Below, piece by piece: positions 53,818 through 61,746 of a stretch of 64,000 nucleotides of DNA. This DNA comes from CAVYWD01 sp963772225 (GTDB lineage: Bacteria > Myxococcota > Myxococcia > Myxococcales > UBA5297), in assembly GCA_963772225.1 (NCBI GenBank), contig CAVYWD010000001.1, positions 372,001 through 436,000 on the forward strand, read 5' to 3'. Made by a program: the position numbers and the translations under genes. Positions within the stretch are counted from its first letter, which is position 1; every line of letters starts with the position of its first letter. The notes under the pieces were generated by a model. It was not told the origin of the DNA. It searched no databases and was given only the letters and a program-made list of their open reading frames with translations.

Positions 53818-54189
53818 TTACGGCGCCCCGAAGAGCAGCGCCGCGGCGGCGACTGCGGCGGCGATCAAGATGGGGATGGCGGCCTCGACCGGGAGGCTCA
53901 CCTGCTGGAAGAACCCGGCCCCCTGCGCGCCGCTCACCGACGCCCGGCGCCGCTTGCGCAACCGCTTCAGGACCTGCGCCGCAAAGCCCACCGGGGCCCG
54001 GGCGCGCTCGGCGCCGCGGACCAGCTCCACCGCGCGCTCGTAGCGAAGGAGCCCCTGCTGGCACTGCTCGCAGCCCGACAGGTGCCGCCGAAGGAGCAGG
54101 GCCTCGTCCGCCGGCAGCTCGGCGTCGAGCAGCGGCGCGAACATCTCTTGCGCGCGGGCGTGATCGAGCGATGGGGATTGGGAGATCAC
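53818..54189 (-). CDS. Anti-sigma factor with a zf-HC2/ZAS-like domain
   Basis: The 123-residue protein carries RRHLSGCEQCQQGLLRYERA (HxxxCxxC zinc anti-sigma motif) and a C-terminal membrane helix (EAAIPILIAAAVAAAALLFG). Its ATG overlaps the stop of the ECF sigma gene. It should hold that sigma factor at the membrane until a signal frees it; the signal is unknown. Confidence 0.85.
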   Translation of the reverse strand: MISQSPSLDHARAQEMFAPLLDAELPADEALLLRRHLSGCEQCQQGLLRYERAVELVRGAERARAPVGFAAQVLKRLRKRRRASVSGAQGAGFFQQVSLPVEAAIPILIAAAVAAAALLFGAP

Positions 54190-54848
54190 CGCTGCTCCTC
54201 CTCTTGGAGGCGGGCCACGATGTCGGCGAGCAAGATGCGCGCGCGGTGGAGGCGGCTCTTCACGGTGCCCTCGGGCAGCTCGGTCACGGCGGCGACGTCA
54301 TGGTACGAGAGCCCTTCCAAATCGCGCAACACGACCAGCAACCGCTGCTCCTCCTCGAGCTCGGCGATGGCCCGCTGGACGAGATCGCGCCGCTCGCGCT
54401 CGACGATGTCCTCGTCCGGGCGCCGGCTCGGGGCGCGCTCCTCCAGCACGCCCTCCGGGACGAGCGAGAGCTCCGTGGCGCGGTGGCGCTCGCGGCGCGC
54501 GAGGTACTTGAGGCGATTCAGACAATGGTTCTTCGCGACCCGGTAGATCCAAGTCGACAGATGGCTCTCGCCGCGGAAGCCGGGCAGCGCGTCGTGCACC
54601 GCCACGAAGACCTCCTGGGAGACGTCCAGGGCCTCTTCTCGGTCGCCCAGCATCCGGAAGAGGAGCTCGAAGACCCGGTCCTGGTGGTCGCGCATCAGCC
54701 GGGCGAAGGCGCGCTCGTCACCCCGCCGGAGCAGCCGGACTTGGCGTTTCTCGCGGTAGAGCTGCAACGGGTTGAAGAACGGCGCCCGCTCCGGCGCCTG
54801 GGCGCTGGCCGCCTCGAGCCCCTGCACCGCTGGGATGACCTCGGCCAT
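54186..54848 (-). CDS. ECF-type RNA polymerase sigma factor
   Basis: The 220-residue factor shows sigma region 2 (RLLRRGDERAFARLMRDHQD, ALDVSQEVFVAVHDALPGFR, LSTWIYRVAKNHCLNRLKYL) and region 4 (LPEGTVKSRLHRARILLADI). The charged insert between them is 30-40 residues long, as in many RpoE-like proteins. It is coupled (ATGA) to its membrane anti-sigma factor and lies upstream of the PKS operon on the same strand, so control of that operon is possible but unproven. Confidence 0.88.
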   Translation of the reverse strand: MAEVIPAVQGLEAASAQAPERAPFFNPLQLYREKRQVRLLRRGDERAFARLMRDHQDRVFELLFRMLGDREEALDVSQEVFVAVHDALPGFRGESHLSTWIYRVAKNHCLNRLKYLARRERHRATELSLVPEGVLEERAPSRRPDEDIVERERRDLVQRAIAELEEEQRLLVVLRDLEGLSYHDVAAVTELPEGTVKSRLHRARILLADIVARLQEEEQR

Positions 54849-54916
54849 CGGCCTCGCGCACCTCGCCGTTCGCTCATTATGACCGCGCGGCGCCGCCGAA
54901 AGTTCTGCCAGCCGTG

Positions 54917-55360
54917 TCAGCGCGGGCTTGCCGCCGCGAAACCCAGCGATTTCAAGTACAAATCCGCCAGCGCGTCCTCCGCGAACCAATAGTCGTCCAT
55001 GGGCCGATAGCGGCTCGCAGGCGGGGCGTCGCGGACCTCCAGCTTCACGCCGCCGGGCGCGGCGTCGGCGACGGAGGCGCGCACCTGGCAGCGGTGGGTG
55101 ACGCCGTCGAGGAGCGGGTTGCCCTCCAGGCAGACCTGGTCGCCCACCCCGAGCCTGCGCACGAACACCAGGGCGCTGTCGCGCTTTTCCTGGCAATCGG
55201 CGCGCCGGTCCGAGTCGGCTTGGGCGCGGCAGCGATCCGACTTGGGCGCCTCGACCCGCGGGACGCCTCGCCCTGCCTTGCCGGACGTGTCGACGAATGC
55301 CCCGGCGAGCGCGTTGCATCCGGCCAGGCCAAGGGCGGCGAAGGCGGCGAGGTGGCGCAT
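54917..55360 (-). CDS. Small lipoprotein of unknown function
   Basis: The ATG at 55,360, preceded by AAGGGGA, begins a lipoprotein signal (MRHLAAFAALGLAGC, lipobox LAGC). The mature 132 residues hold Cys pairs (CRAQADSDRRADCQEKRDSA) and GVGDQVCLEGNPLLDGVTHR, then DDYWFAEDALADLYLKSLGF. I do not recognise the family. Repeat copy B lies 50 bases upstream on the same strand and could be its leader. Confidence 0.7.
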   Translation of the reverse strand: MRHLAAFAALGLAGCNALAGAFVDTSGKAGRGVPRVEAPKSDRCRAQADSDRRADCQEKRDSALVFVRRLGVGDQVCLEGNPLLDGVTHRCQVRASVADAAPGGVKLEVRDAPPASRYRPMDDYWFAEDALADLYLKSLGFAAASPR

Positions 55361-55410
55361 GGTTCCCCTTGAAAGGCTGGGCGCCAATCGAACGGCGCGC
55401 GGACGCCTAA

Positions 55411-55522
55411 GTCATCGCTCCGAAATATCTGCTCCATCTCAACGTCCGATCCATCCCGGCTGGCGTCGTTGCTCGTCGGTGACATGCCCTTTGGCATGCG
55501 CCCTCCTCGCGCCTCGCCATCC
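55411..55522 (-). repeat. Repeat copy B, inverted relative to copy A
   Basis: This copy keeps the strong GAGGAGGG ribosome-binding site, the ATG in a CATGCC...GGCATG hairpin (start at 55,497) and the peptide MPKGMSPTSNDASRDGSDVE. It differs from copy A by a few substitutions and a two-base insertion near the end (AGATATTTCGG against AGATTTCGG), which removes the stop used in copy A. It lies between prfB and the lipoprotein gene. Confidence 0.65.
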
Positions 55523-55570
55523 TTTGCGCCTCGGACGTTGAGATCTGGAGCATCTATTTCTGCGCGATTC

Positions 55571-56684
55571 CTAATCCTGCGGCCGATTCGGGTTGCGCAC
55601 GCCGAGCAGATACGCCGACATGAAGGCCTCGATGTCCCCGTCGAGCACCTGGCTGGGGCTGGTGTTGTCGATGCCCGTGCGGTGGTCCTTCACGAGCTGG
55701 TAGGGCGCCAGCACGTACGAGCGGATCTGCGAGCCGAAGGCGATGTCCATTTTCTGGGACTCGACGCGGTCGCGCTCGGCGTCGCGCTTCCGCTGCTCGA
55801 TCTCGTAGAGGCGCGAGCGGAGGATTTGCCAGGCGACGTCGCGGTTGCGGCTCTGGCTTCGCTCGGTCTGCACGGTGACGATGATGTTGGTGGGCAGGTG
55901 CCGCAGCTGGATGGTGGAGGAGGTCTTGTTCACCTTCTGGCCGCCCGCGCCCGAGCCGCGGATGGCCTTGATCTCCACGTCTTTCTCCGGGATGTCGATG
56001 TGGATGCTGTCCTCGACCTGGGGATAGACGAAGACTGAGGCGAAGCTCGTCTGGCGCCGGGCGTTGGCGTCGAACGGGCTGATGCGCACCAGCCGGTGGA
56101 CGCCGTTCTCCGCCTTCAGGTAGCCGTAGGCGAACTCGCCGTCGATCTGCAGGGAGCAGTTCTTGAGCCCCGCCTCCTCGCCGGCCACGAAGTCGTTGAG
56201 CTCCGCCTTCCAGCCCTTGCGCTCGCAGTAGCGGGAGTACATGCGAAGGAGCATCGCGGCCCAGTCCATGGACTCGGTGCCGCCGGCTCCGGCGTTGATG
56301 TCCATGAAGGCGCCGGCCCGGTCATTGGGCCCTGCGAGCATGCGCGCGAACTCCATGGCGCCGACCAGCCGCTCGACGTCGTCGAGGGCGGCCCCGGCCG
56401 ATTCGACCTCGCGCTCGTCCTTGGCCTCCTCGGCGAGCTCCAGCAAGACCTGGCCGTCCTCGAGCCCCTTCGCCGCCTTCTCGAACTCGGAGACCCGCGC
56501 CTCGGCGCTCGCCTTCTCCTTCAGGACGGCCTGGGCCTTCTGGTTGTCGTTCCAGAAGGTAGGCACCTGGGCAATGGACTCGATTTCGGAGAGGCGGGCC
56601 TTCTTGCCGTCGATGTCAAAGATGCCCCCGGAGGGCCGCGAGGCGCCTCTGGAGCTCTTCGATGCGCGCGTGGTGAAAAGCCAT
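55571..56684 (-). CDS. prfB: Peptide chain release factor 2, with programmed frameshift
   Basis: RF2 recognises UGA and UAA stop codons. A short zero-frame segment starts at the ATG 56,684 (MAFHHARIEELQRRLAALRG) and ends at an in-frame TGA after CAT CTT. The remaining 340 residues are in the +1 frame (DIDGKKARLSEIESIAQVPT). Key motifs are present: the GGQ loop in IRGSGAGGQKVNKTSSTIQL, the SPF-type recognition motif in HRLVRISPFDANARRQTSFA, and RSYVLAPYQLVKDHRTG near the end. Total length (about 370) is normal. The product terminates translation and regulates its own frameshift. Confidence 0.95.
56614..56632 (-). promoter_or_regulatory. prfB autoregulatory +1 frameshift site
   Basis: Read on the minus strand: CGGGGGCATCTTTGAC. 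The slip codon CTT is followed by the stop TGA and then C. An internal Shine-Dalgarno-like GGGGG lies at the usual distance upstream. When RF2 is scarce, ribosomes pause at UGA and slip forward one base. Confidence 0.92.
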
Positions 56685-56799
56685 GGAGACGACCCTTTGC
56701 ACGCGAGCCTTGGCCCGCGGCCCTTCCTGGAAATTCGAACCGAGAAAGGCAAAGACGTGGCGTGGAGGAACGAGCGAACCGGGCGCCCCCGAGGGTGCG

Positions 56800-57282
56800 T
56801 CAGGCCTTGCCGTCGAACCAGTGCTTCTCGACCTCGACGGGCTCGTCCTTCCGCAGGGCGCCTTCGGCGACGGCGTCCTCGATGGCCGCCTCGGCAGCCA
56901 CCGCGGCGGAGAGCTGAATGGGAGAGGCGCCGGCGGACGGGCGGACCTCGACGGCGGAATGGGCGGCCGGGTGCGTGCCCTGCCCCGCGCCGGCAGCCAG
57001 GAACGCTGCGATGGCCTCTCGCGCGACCGCACCCACCGGCCGCCCCGTCTGCTGGGCAAGGGCGTTGAGCGCGTCGGACATCTCGGGATTGATCCGCAGC
57101 GCCAAGAGCCGCGCTTGCGCCAGCGCCTTGGTGAGGTTCTCGAGCGCCTGGCTTGGCCGCGCGATCTGGTAGTCGCCCGCGTCGATCATCGCTCGAATCT
57201 TGCGGACGAGGTCCTCGCGGTTCAGCCACGCGTCGTCCAGCCAGACACACTCCGAGTCAAGGTCGATCTCAAAGGCTTCCAT
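56800..57282 (-). CDS. Conserved hypothetical protein
   Basis: The ATG at 57,282 follows GGAGAAA. The 160-residue product opens MEAFEIDLDSECVWLDDAWL and has NREDLVRKIRAMIDAGDYQI, ALENLTKALAQARLLALRIN, then a CopG-like helical segment EMSDALNALAQQTGRPVGAV followed by AREAIAAFLAAG, and an Ala-rich tail. The middle suggests a small DNA-binding or dimerisation region, but this is a guess. It lies upstream of prfB on the same strand with a 115-base gap. Confidence 0.65.
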   Translation of the reverse strand: MEAFEIDLDSECVWLDDAWLNREDLVRKIRAMIDAGDYQIARPSQALENLTKALAQARLLALRINPEMSDALNALAQQTGRPVGAVAREAIAAFLAAGAGQGTHPAAHSAVEVRPSAGASPIQLSAAVAAEAAIEDAVAEGALRKDEPVEVEKHWFDGKA

Positions 57283-57362
57283 GGTTTCTCCAGGGGAATG
57301 CGGCAAAGGCAGCAAGGTTTGCGTCCCGCGGGGTCTCAAGTCAAGGTTTTGGGTGGCCGAAA

Positions 57363-57908
57363 TTAGCGGCTCGCGGCTTCGCGCTGCCCTTTGAGGCGCT
57401 GGTATTCGGCCCAGTGGCGGCGAGCCTCCTCGAGCTTCCGGGCGATCTCGTCGGTCAGCGACTCGCTGACCTCCGCCGACGCCCCAGGCAGTTGGGCCAT
57501 CCACCGACCGGCGGGCGACGAGAGCGGGGCGCTGCACTCCCCGGCTTCGACCACCACCTGCGCCCCCTCGGCCTGCAGGCCCTTCCCCGGGCTGGCCCAG
57601 GACAGGCGGCAGCGCAGGTCGCCCTGGTAGGCGACGACGAGATTGAGGACCACGCGCTGGAAGAACTCGCCGTCGCGGTCGTCGAAGATCTCCAGCTCGG
57701 TGGCCACGAAGGCCTCGCCCTCCAGCGCGAGGACCAACCGGCCACCGCGGGACTCGAGGCGCAGCTCTCCGCCCTGCGCAACCCCGCGGGCCGCGCCGCG
57801 CTCGCCGGCCTGCAGCCCGTCGAAGTACTCGGCCACTGCCTGCGCGTCTTCGCGCGGAACGCGCAGCGCCAGCTCCTCCACGTCACACTCCAAAAGGTAG
57901 TTGCCCAT
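57363..57908 (-). CDS. Conserved hypothetical protein
   Basis: The 181-residue protein (ATG at 57,908) reads MGNYLLECDVEELALRVPRE, DAQAVAEYFDGLQAGERGAA, ALEGEAFVATELEIFDDRDG, EFFQRVVLNLVVAYQGDLRC, then a long helix EIARKLEEARRHWAEYQRLK. A beta-rich body with a helical end; no known domain. It is divergent from the SurA-like gene. Confidence 0.6.
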   Translation of the reverse strand: MGNYLLECDVEELALRVPREDAQAVAEYFDGLQAGERGAARGVAQGGELRLESRGGRLVLALEGEAFVATELEIFDDRDGEFFQRVVLNLVVAYQGDLRCRLSWASPGKGLQAEGAQVVVEAGECSAPLSSPAGRWMAQLPGASAEVSESLTDEIARKLEEARRHWAEYQRLKGQREAASR

Positions 57909-58100
57909 CGGGACCTCGCGCGCCGCGCTCTCAGGCGCATGACTTTCAGAGCTGCTCCCTCGGCGCGCTTGTTGGATGAAAGCGACGAGCCCCCCTGCTT
58001 CATTCCCGGGAGCGCGCAGGCGCTTCTTCGCGCGCTCTCGATGCTCCTTCTCCTTCGGTTGCCGCCCTCGAGGCGGCCGGGTACGATCGCGGAACTCGCG

Positions 58101-58820
58101 ATGATCTTCAATGCTCTCCTCGTGGCGTCTTTGGTCGCGGCCCCGGCAACCGAGGCGGTGAGCCCCGGGCGGCCGCGCCAGCTGCTCGATCGCGTGGCGG
58201 CCATGCTCGACAACGAGCCGCTCCTGCTCTCGGAAGTCGAGCTGGAGACGCGGGTCGCGCTCGTCCAGCGCTCCGGCCCCGACGAGGCCGAGAAGCCCTT
58301 CTCCGACGGGCAGGTCGGGGCGGCGCTCGAGCGCTCCATTCATTATCGGCTGGCGCTGGCCGAGGCCGAGCGCCTGCAGGTCTTCCCGCCTTCCGAAGGG
58401 GAGAGCGCGCGCCTCCTCAAGGCCTTCGCGGCCCGGTTCCCCAGCTCCGCCGCCTACCGGGGCTTTCTGCAGCGCCTCGAGGTGAGCGAGAGCGCCGTCG
58501 CCGCCATTCTCCAGCGCGACCTGAGGGTCGAGCGGTACATCGACAGCCGCGTTCAAGTCCGCGCGCACATCAGCGACGACGACCTACGGGAGCGCTACGC
58601 CACCCGCCCCGCGGACTACGAGGGCCACTCCTTTCAGGAGGCGCGGGAGCGGATCCGCGGGGAAATTGCCCGCGAGCGCTATCCGACTCAAGTCGAGCAG
58701 CTTCTCGCAGAGCTGCGCGCCAAGGCGCGGGTCCGTTACGCCGCCGCCTTCGCACGCCCCCCTTCCGGCGCTCCGCGCGAGGGGGCGCCCGAAGGTGACA
58801 GCCAAGGCGCTCGTCCCTAG
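58101..58820 (+). CDS. Exported SurA N-terminal-like protein
   Basis: The 239-residue product from the ATG at 58,101 starts with a short signal (MIFNALLVASLVAAPATEAV). It has LLDRVAAMLDNEPLLLSEVE (the SurA/PpiD start, V-x-x-N-xxI-T-x-x-E/D type), AALERSIHYRLALAEAERLQ, SAAYRGFLQRLEVSESAVAA and a C-terminal helix. The peptidyl-prolyl isomerase domain of SurA is absent, so it is a chaperone-like remnant or a short family member. It precedes rimI by 29 bases on the same strand. Confidence 0.65.
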   Translation: MIFNALLVASLVAAPATEAVSPGRPRQLLDRVAAMLDNEPLLLSEVELETRVALVQRSGPDEAEKPFSDGQVGAALERSIHYRLALAEAERLQVFPPSEGESARLLKAFAARFPSSAAYRGFLQRLEVSESAVAAILQRDLRVERYIDSRVQVRAHISDDDLRERYATRPADYEGHSFQEARERIRGEIARERYPTQVEQLLAELRAKARVRYAAAFARPPSGAPREGAPEGDSQGARP

Positions 58821-58849
58821 GCTTACGCAAAAGGAGATCGAGCGAGCCC

Positions 58850-59347
58850 GTGCGACGCCCTGACCTCAGCGACCTGACCTCGCCCGCGGCAGGGCCTTTC
58901 GCGCTGCGAAAGATGACCCAGGTCGACCTGGCCGAGGTCATGCGCATCGAGAAGCTGGCCTTCAAGCACCCCTGGTCCGCCGATCTCTTCCGCCGCGAGC
59001 TCGAGCACCCGTGGTCGACCATCCTGGTGGCCGAGGAGGACCAGGAGGGCCAGCGGCGGCTCCTCGGGTTTCTCATCTATTGGCTCGTCCACGACGAGAT
59101 CCACATCCTGAACGTGGCCAGCGAGCCGTCTCAGCGGCGGCGCGGCGTGGCCCGCGCGCTGATGCGCGCCTGCCTGGAGAACGGCGTGAAAGCCGGGGGC
59201 CGCCTGGCGACGCTCGAGGTGCGAAGGTCCAACGCGCCGGCCATCACGCTCTACCAATCGCTGGGCTTTCGCTCGGCGGGGATTCGGGCGAACTACTACG
59301 CCGACGAGGGCGAGGACGCCGTCGTCATGCTGCTCGACCTGCCCTAG
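58850..59347 (+). CDS. rimI: GNAT acetyltransferase, RimI-like
   Basis: RimI acetylates the N-terminal alanine of ribosomal protein S18. The 165-residue protein (GTG start) has VDLAEVMRIEKLAFKHPWSA, a LGFLIYWLVHDEIHILNVAS core, the acetyl-CoA loop QRRRGVARALMRACLENGVK (Q/RxxGxG/A) and ITLYQSLGFRSAGIRANYYA at the end. These are the RimI hallmarks; other GNAT targets remain possible. Confidence 0.85.
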   Translation: MRRPDLSDLTSPAAGPFALRKMTQVDLAEVMRIEKLAFKHPWSADLFRRELEHPWSTILVAEEDQEGQRRLLGFLIYWLVHDEIHILNVASEPSQRRRGVARALMRACLENGVKAGGRLATLEVRRSNAPAITLYQSLGFRSAGIRANYYADEGEDAVVMLLDLP

Positions 59348-59482
59348 TCTCCTGGAAGTGAGCTCCTGCGGCGGCGCTCGGCCCACGCCGCTCGCAGAGC
59401 CTCCTGGCGACGTGCGCCACATTGACCTGGCCGCCGAGCGCCGCCTAGACTCCGCGCCCTCTCGGGAGGAGAGGAGAGCCCC

Positions 59483-60652
59483 TTGGCTGCAGAACGCGAT
59501 ATCTACGAGATCCTCGGCGTCCCGCGCTCCGCGACGCCGGAGGAGCTCAAGAAGTCCTATCGCAGGCTGGCCAAGAAGTATCACCCGGACGTGAACCCGG
59601 GGAACAAGCAGGCGGAGGAGAAGTTCAAGGAGCTCACCGCGGCCTTCGAGGTCCTGAGCGACCCGAAGAAGCGCGCTCTCTACAACGAGCTCGGCGCCGA
59701 CGCCGCGCGCATCGGCTTCGACCCCGAGAAGGCCAAGGCCTACCGCCAATGGAAGTCGGCGCGGGACACCGGCGCGGGCGCCGGCGGCGAGTTCGGGGGC
59801 TTCGAGTTCGGTGAGGACTTCGACCTGGGCGACATCCTCGGGAGCATCTTCGGCGGGGGCGCCGGAGGGCGCGGCCGAAGGGAGGCCCGCTCGCCCGCGA
59901 CCGCGGCGCCGACCGCCGGCGAGGACCTCACCCTGGAAATCGAGATCTCGCTCAAGGAAGCGGTCAAGGGCGGCGAGCGCGCCATCACGTTCGCGCGCCC
60001 CGGCCGCTGCGATCGCTGCAGCGGACTGGGCGCCGTACCCGGCGGCAAGGCGCGCACCTGCCCCACCTGCGGCGGCTCGGGCCGCACGCGGATCACGCGC
60101 GGGCCCATCAACTTCGCCGGGGCCTGCCCGACCTGCGGGGGCTCGGGCCGCGTCGCCGGAGCCTGCCCGCGCTGCGAAGGGTCGGGCGTGGTCACCGAGC
60201 AGGCGCGCATCACGGTGCGCATCCCGCTGGGCGTCGCCGACGGCTCGAAGATCCGCCTGGCCGGCCAGGGCGCGGCCGGAACCCACGGCGGCGCCGCCGG
60301 CGACCTCTACCTCGTCCCGCGGATCGCCCCGCACCCGCTCGTGCGCCGGGACGGCAGCGACCTGTCCATGTCTCTGCCCGTGACCGTGGGCGAGGCCCTC
60401 AAGGGCGCGGAGGTGCGCGTCCCCACGTTCGACGGCGACGTCTCGGTCCGAGTGCCGCCTAACTCCCAGAGCGGGCGCAAGCTGCGCCTGCGCGGTTTGG
60501 GAGTGCCCCAGCTCAAGGGCGGCACCCGGGGCGACCTCTACGTCGAGCTCTTGATCGTCCTCCCCGAGCACCTGGGCGACGCCGCGCGGCGCGCCGTCGA
60601 GGAGCTCGACCGCGCCTACCACAAAGACGTGCGCGCCGAGCTGCAGCTTTGA
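59483..60652 (+). CDS. dnaJ: DnaJ chaperone
   Basis: The TTG at 59,483 follows GGAGAGGAG. The 389-residue protein has the J domain (DIYEILGVPRSATPEELKKS, HPD in AKKYHPDVNPGN), a Gly/Phe-rich linker (GGFEFGEDFDLGDILGSIFG), four zinc motifs (CDRCSGLG, CPTCGGSG, CPTCGGSG, CPRCEGSG), and C-terminal substrate domains (LPVTVGEALKGAEVRVPTFD). It co-chaperones DnaK, but dnaK is not in the window. Confidence 0.9.
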   Translation: MAAERDIYEILGVPRSATPEELKKSYRRLAKKYHPDVNPGNKQAEEKFKELTAAFEVLSDPKKRALYNELGADAARIGFDPEKAKAYRQWKSARDTGAGAGGEFGGFEFGEDFDLGDILGSIFGGGAGGRGRREARSPATAAPTAGEDLTLEIEISLKEAVKGGERAITFARPGRCDRCSGLGAVPGGKARTCPTCGGSGRTRITRGPINFAGACPTCGGSGRVAGACPRCEGSGVVTEQARITVRIPLGVADGSKIRLAGQGAAGTHGGAAGDLYLVPRIAPHPLVRRDGSDLSMSLPVTVGEALKGAEVRVPTFDGDVSVRVPPNSQSGRKLRLRGLGVPQLKGGTRGDLYVELLIVLPEHLGDAARRAVEELDRAYHKDVRAELQL

Positions 60653-60737
60653 CCCTCGGCCGCGAGGCCCCGTCCCGCATGTACGGCCCAACTCGAATCA
60701 GCCCGCGCGACTTTCGGCACGAAGGAGTTTCCAACCC

Positions 60738-61463
60738 ATGGGCCTGCTCAATCTGTTCTCCGGTAGCTCCGAGAAGCGCATCAAGTCGCTCCAGAAGAAG
60801 GTCACCGAGAGGTACGGCCCGCCCGAAAATCGGCAGAAGGCCATCGACCAGCTCCTGGACCTGGGCACACCGGAGGCGCTCTCGGCGCTCCTGATGCGCT
60901 TCACCGTCAAGGCCGAGCCGTCGATCACCGACGCCGAGGAGAAGGACTACACCTACAGCGCCGTCCTCAAGCGCGAGGGCGAGGCGGTGGAGCCGCTCCA
61001 GGCCTTTCTGCGCCGCAGCGACGTGGCGTCGAGCTGGGCGGTGAAGATGCTGCGGGAGCTCCTCCCGGAGACGGACGTCGTCACGCTCTGCGTCGACATC
61101 CTGGCGAAGCTCGGCCCCGAGTACACCCGCGACCCCGAGAGGAAGACGGTGCTCATCAGCACTCTGGGCGACCTCCAGGACGAGCGCTGCGTCCCCACGC
61201 TCCTGCCGTTCCTCGCCGACCCCTCCGACGACGTGCGCATCGCCGCCGCGGCTGCCCTCACCCGCCACCGCGACGAGCGCTCGCGCGAGGCCTTCCTCAA
61301 GGCCTTCGTCGACTCGCTCGACCGCGGCCGCGTCGCGGCCGCCTTGGCCAGCTCGCTGGCCGAGCTGGGCTTCGGCGTCCAGGGGTTTCGCGAGAAGGTG
61401 GAGAAGGGCCTGCCCGACGGCTACTTCGTCGATCGCGCGGGCATCGTGAAGAAGAGAGGCTAG
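60738..61463 (+). CDS. HEAT-repeat protein
   Basis: The 241-residue product has alpha-solenoid repeats (RQKAIDQLLDLGTPEALSAL, PLQAFLRRSDVASSWAVKML, ERCVPTLLPFLADPSDDVRI, AAAAALTRHRDERSREAFLK). An AAGGAG motif stands before the ATG. Such proteins scaffold other proteins; the partner is unknown. Confidence 0.82.
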   Translation: MGLLNLFSGSSEKRIKSLQKKVTERYGPPENRQKAIDQLLDLGTPEALSALLMRFTVKAEPSITDAEEKDYTYSAVLKREGEAVEPLQAFLRRSDVASSWAVKMLRELLPETDVVTLCVDILAKLGPEYTRDPERKTVLISTLGDLQDERCVPTLLPFLADPSDDVRIAAAAALTRHRDERSREAFLKAFVDSLDRGRVAAALASSLAELGFGVQGFREKVEKGLPDGYFVDRAGIVKKRG

Positions 61464-61746
61464 CACCAGCGCCGCAGCATCGACCTGGGAGCCTCCCGTC
61501 GCCCACGGCCACATCACCGTCGCCGACCACGTCGAGCGCCCACGCCGACGTCAACGGGCATGCCTCGTAGGGAAAGCGCGTCTTGAGCATTCCCCAGCTC
61601 ATCGCGCGGCACCCCGGCGACCGCTCGCCTGGCGGCCTGCCGGCAGCGAATCGCTCGCCGGCTCGTCGAGAGACATCATCCAGCAGCCGACGCTTTCCGC
61701 TTCGGAACGCGGCGCCACTTTGCAGCGCGGCGCACGACCGGGTTAC
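61464..61746. other. No convincing gene
   Basis: A short minus-strand frame from an ATG near 61,601 (MSWGMLKTRFPYEACPLTSA) is open but has no recognisable continuation or family. The stretch includes the upstream region of the histidine kinase gene. Confidence 0.35.
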
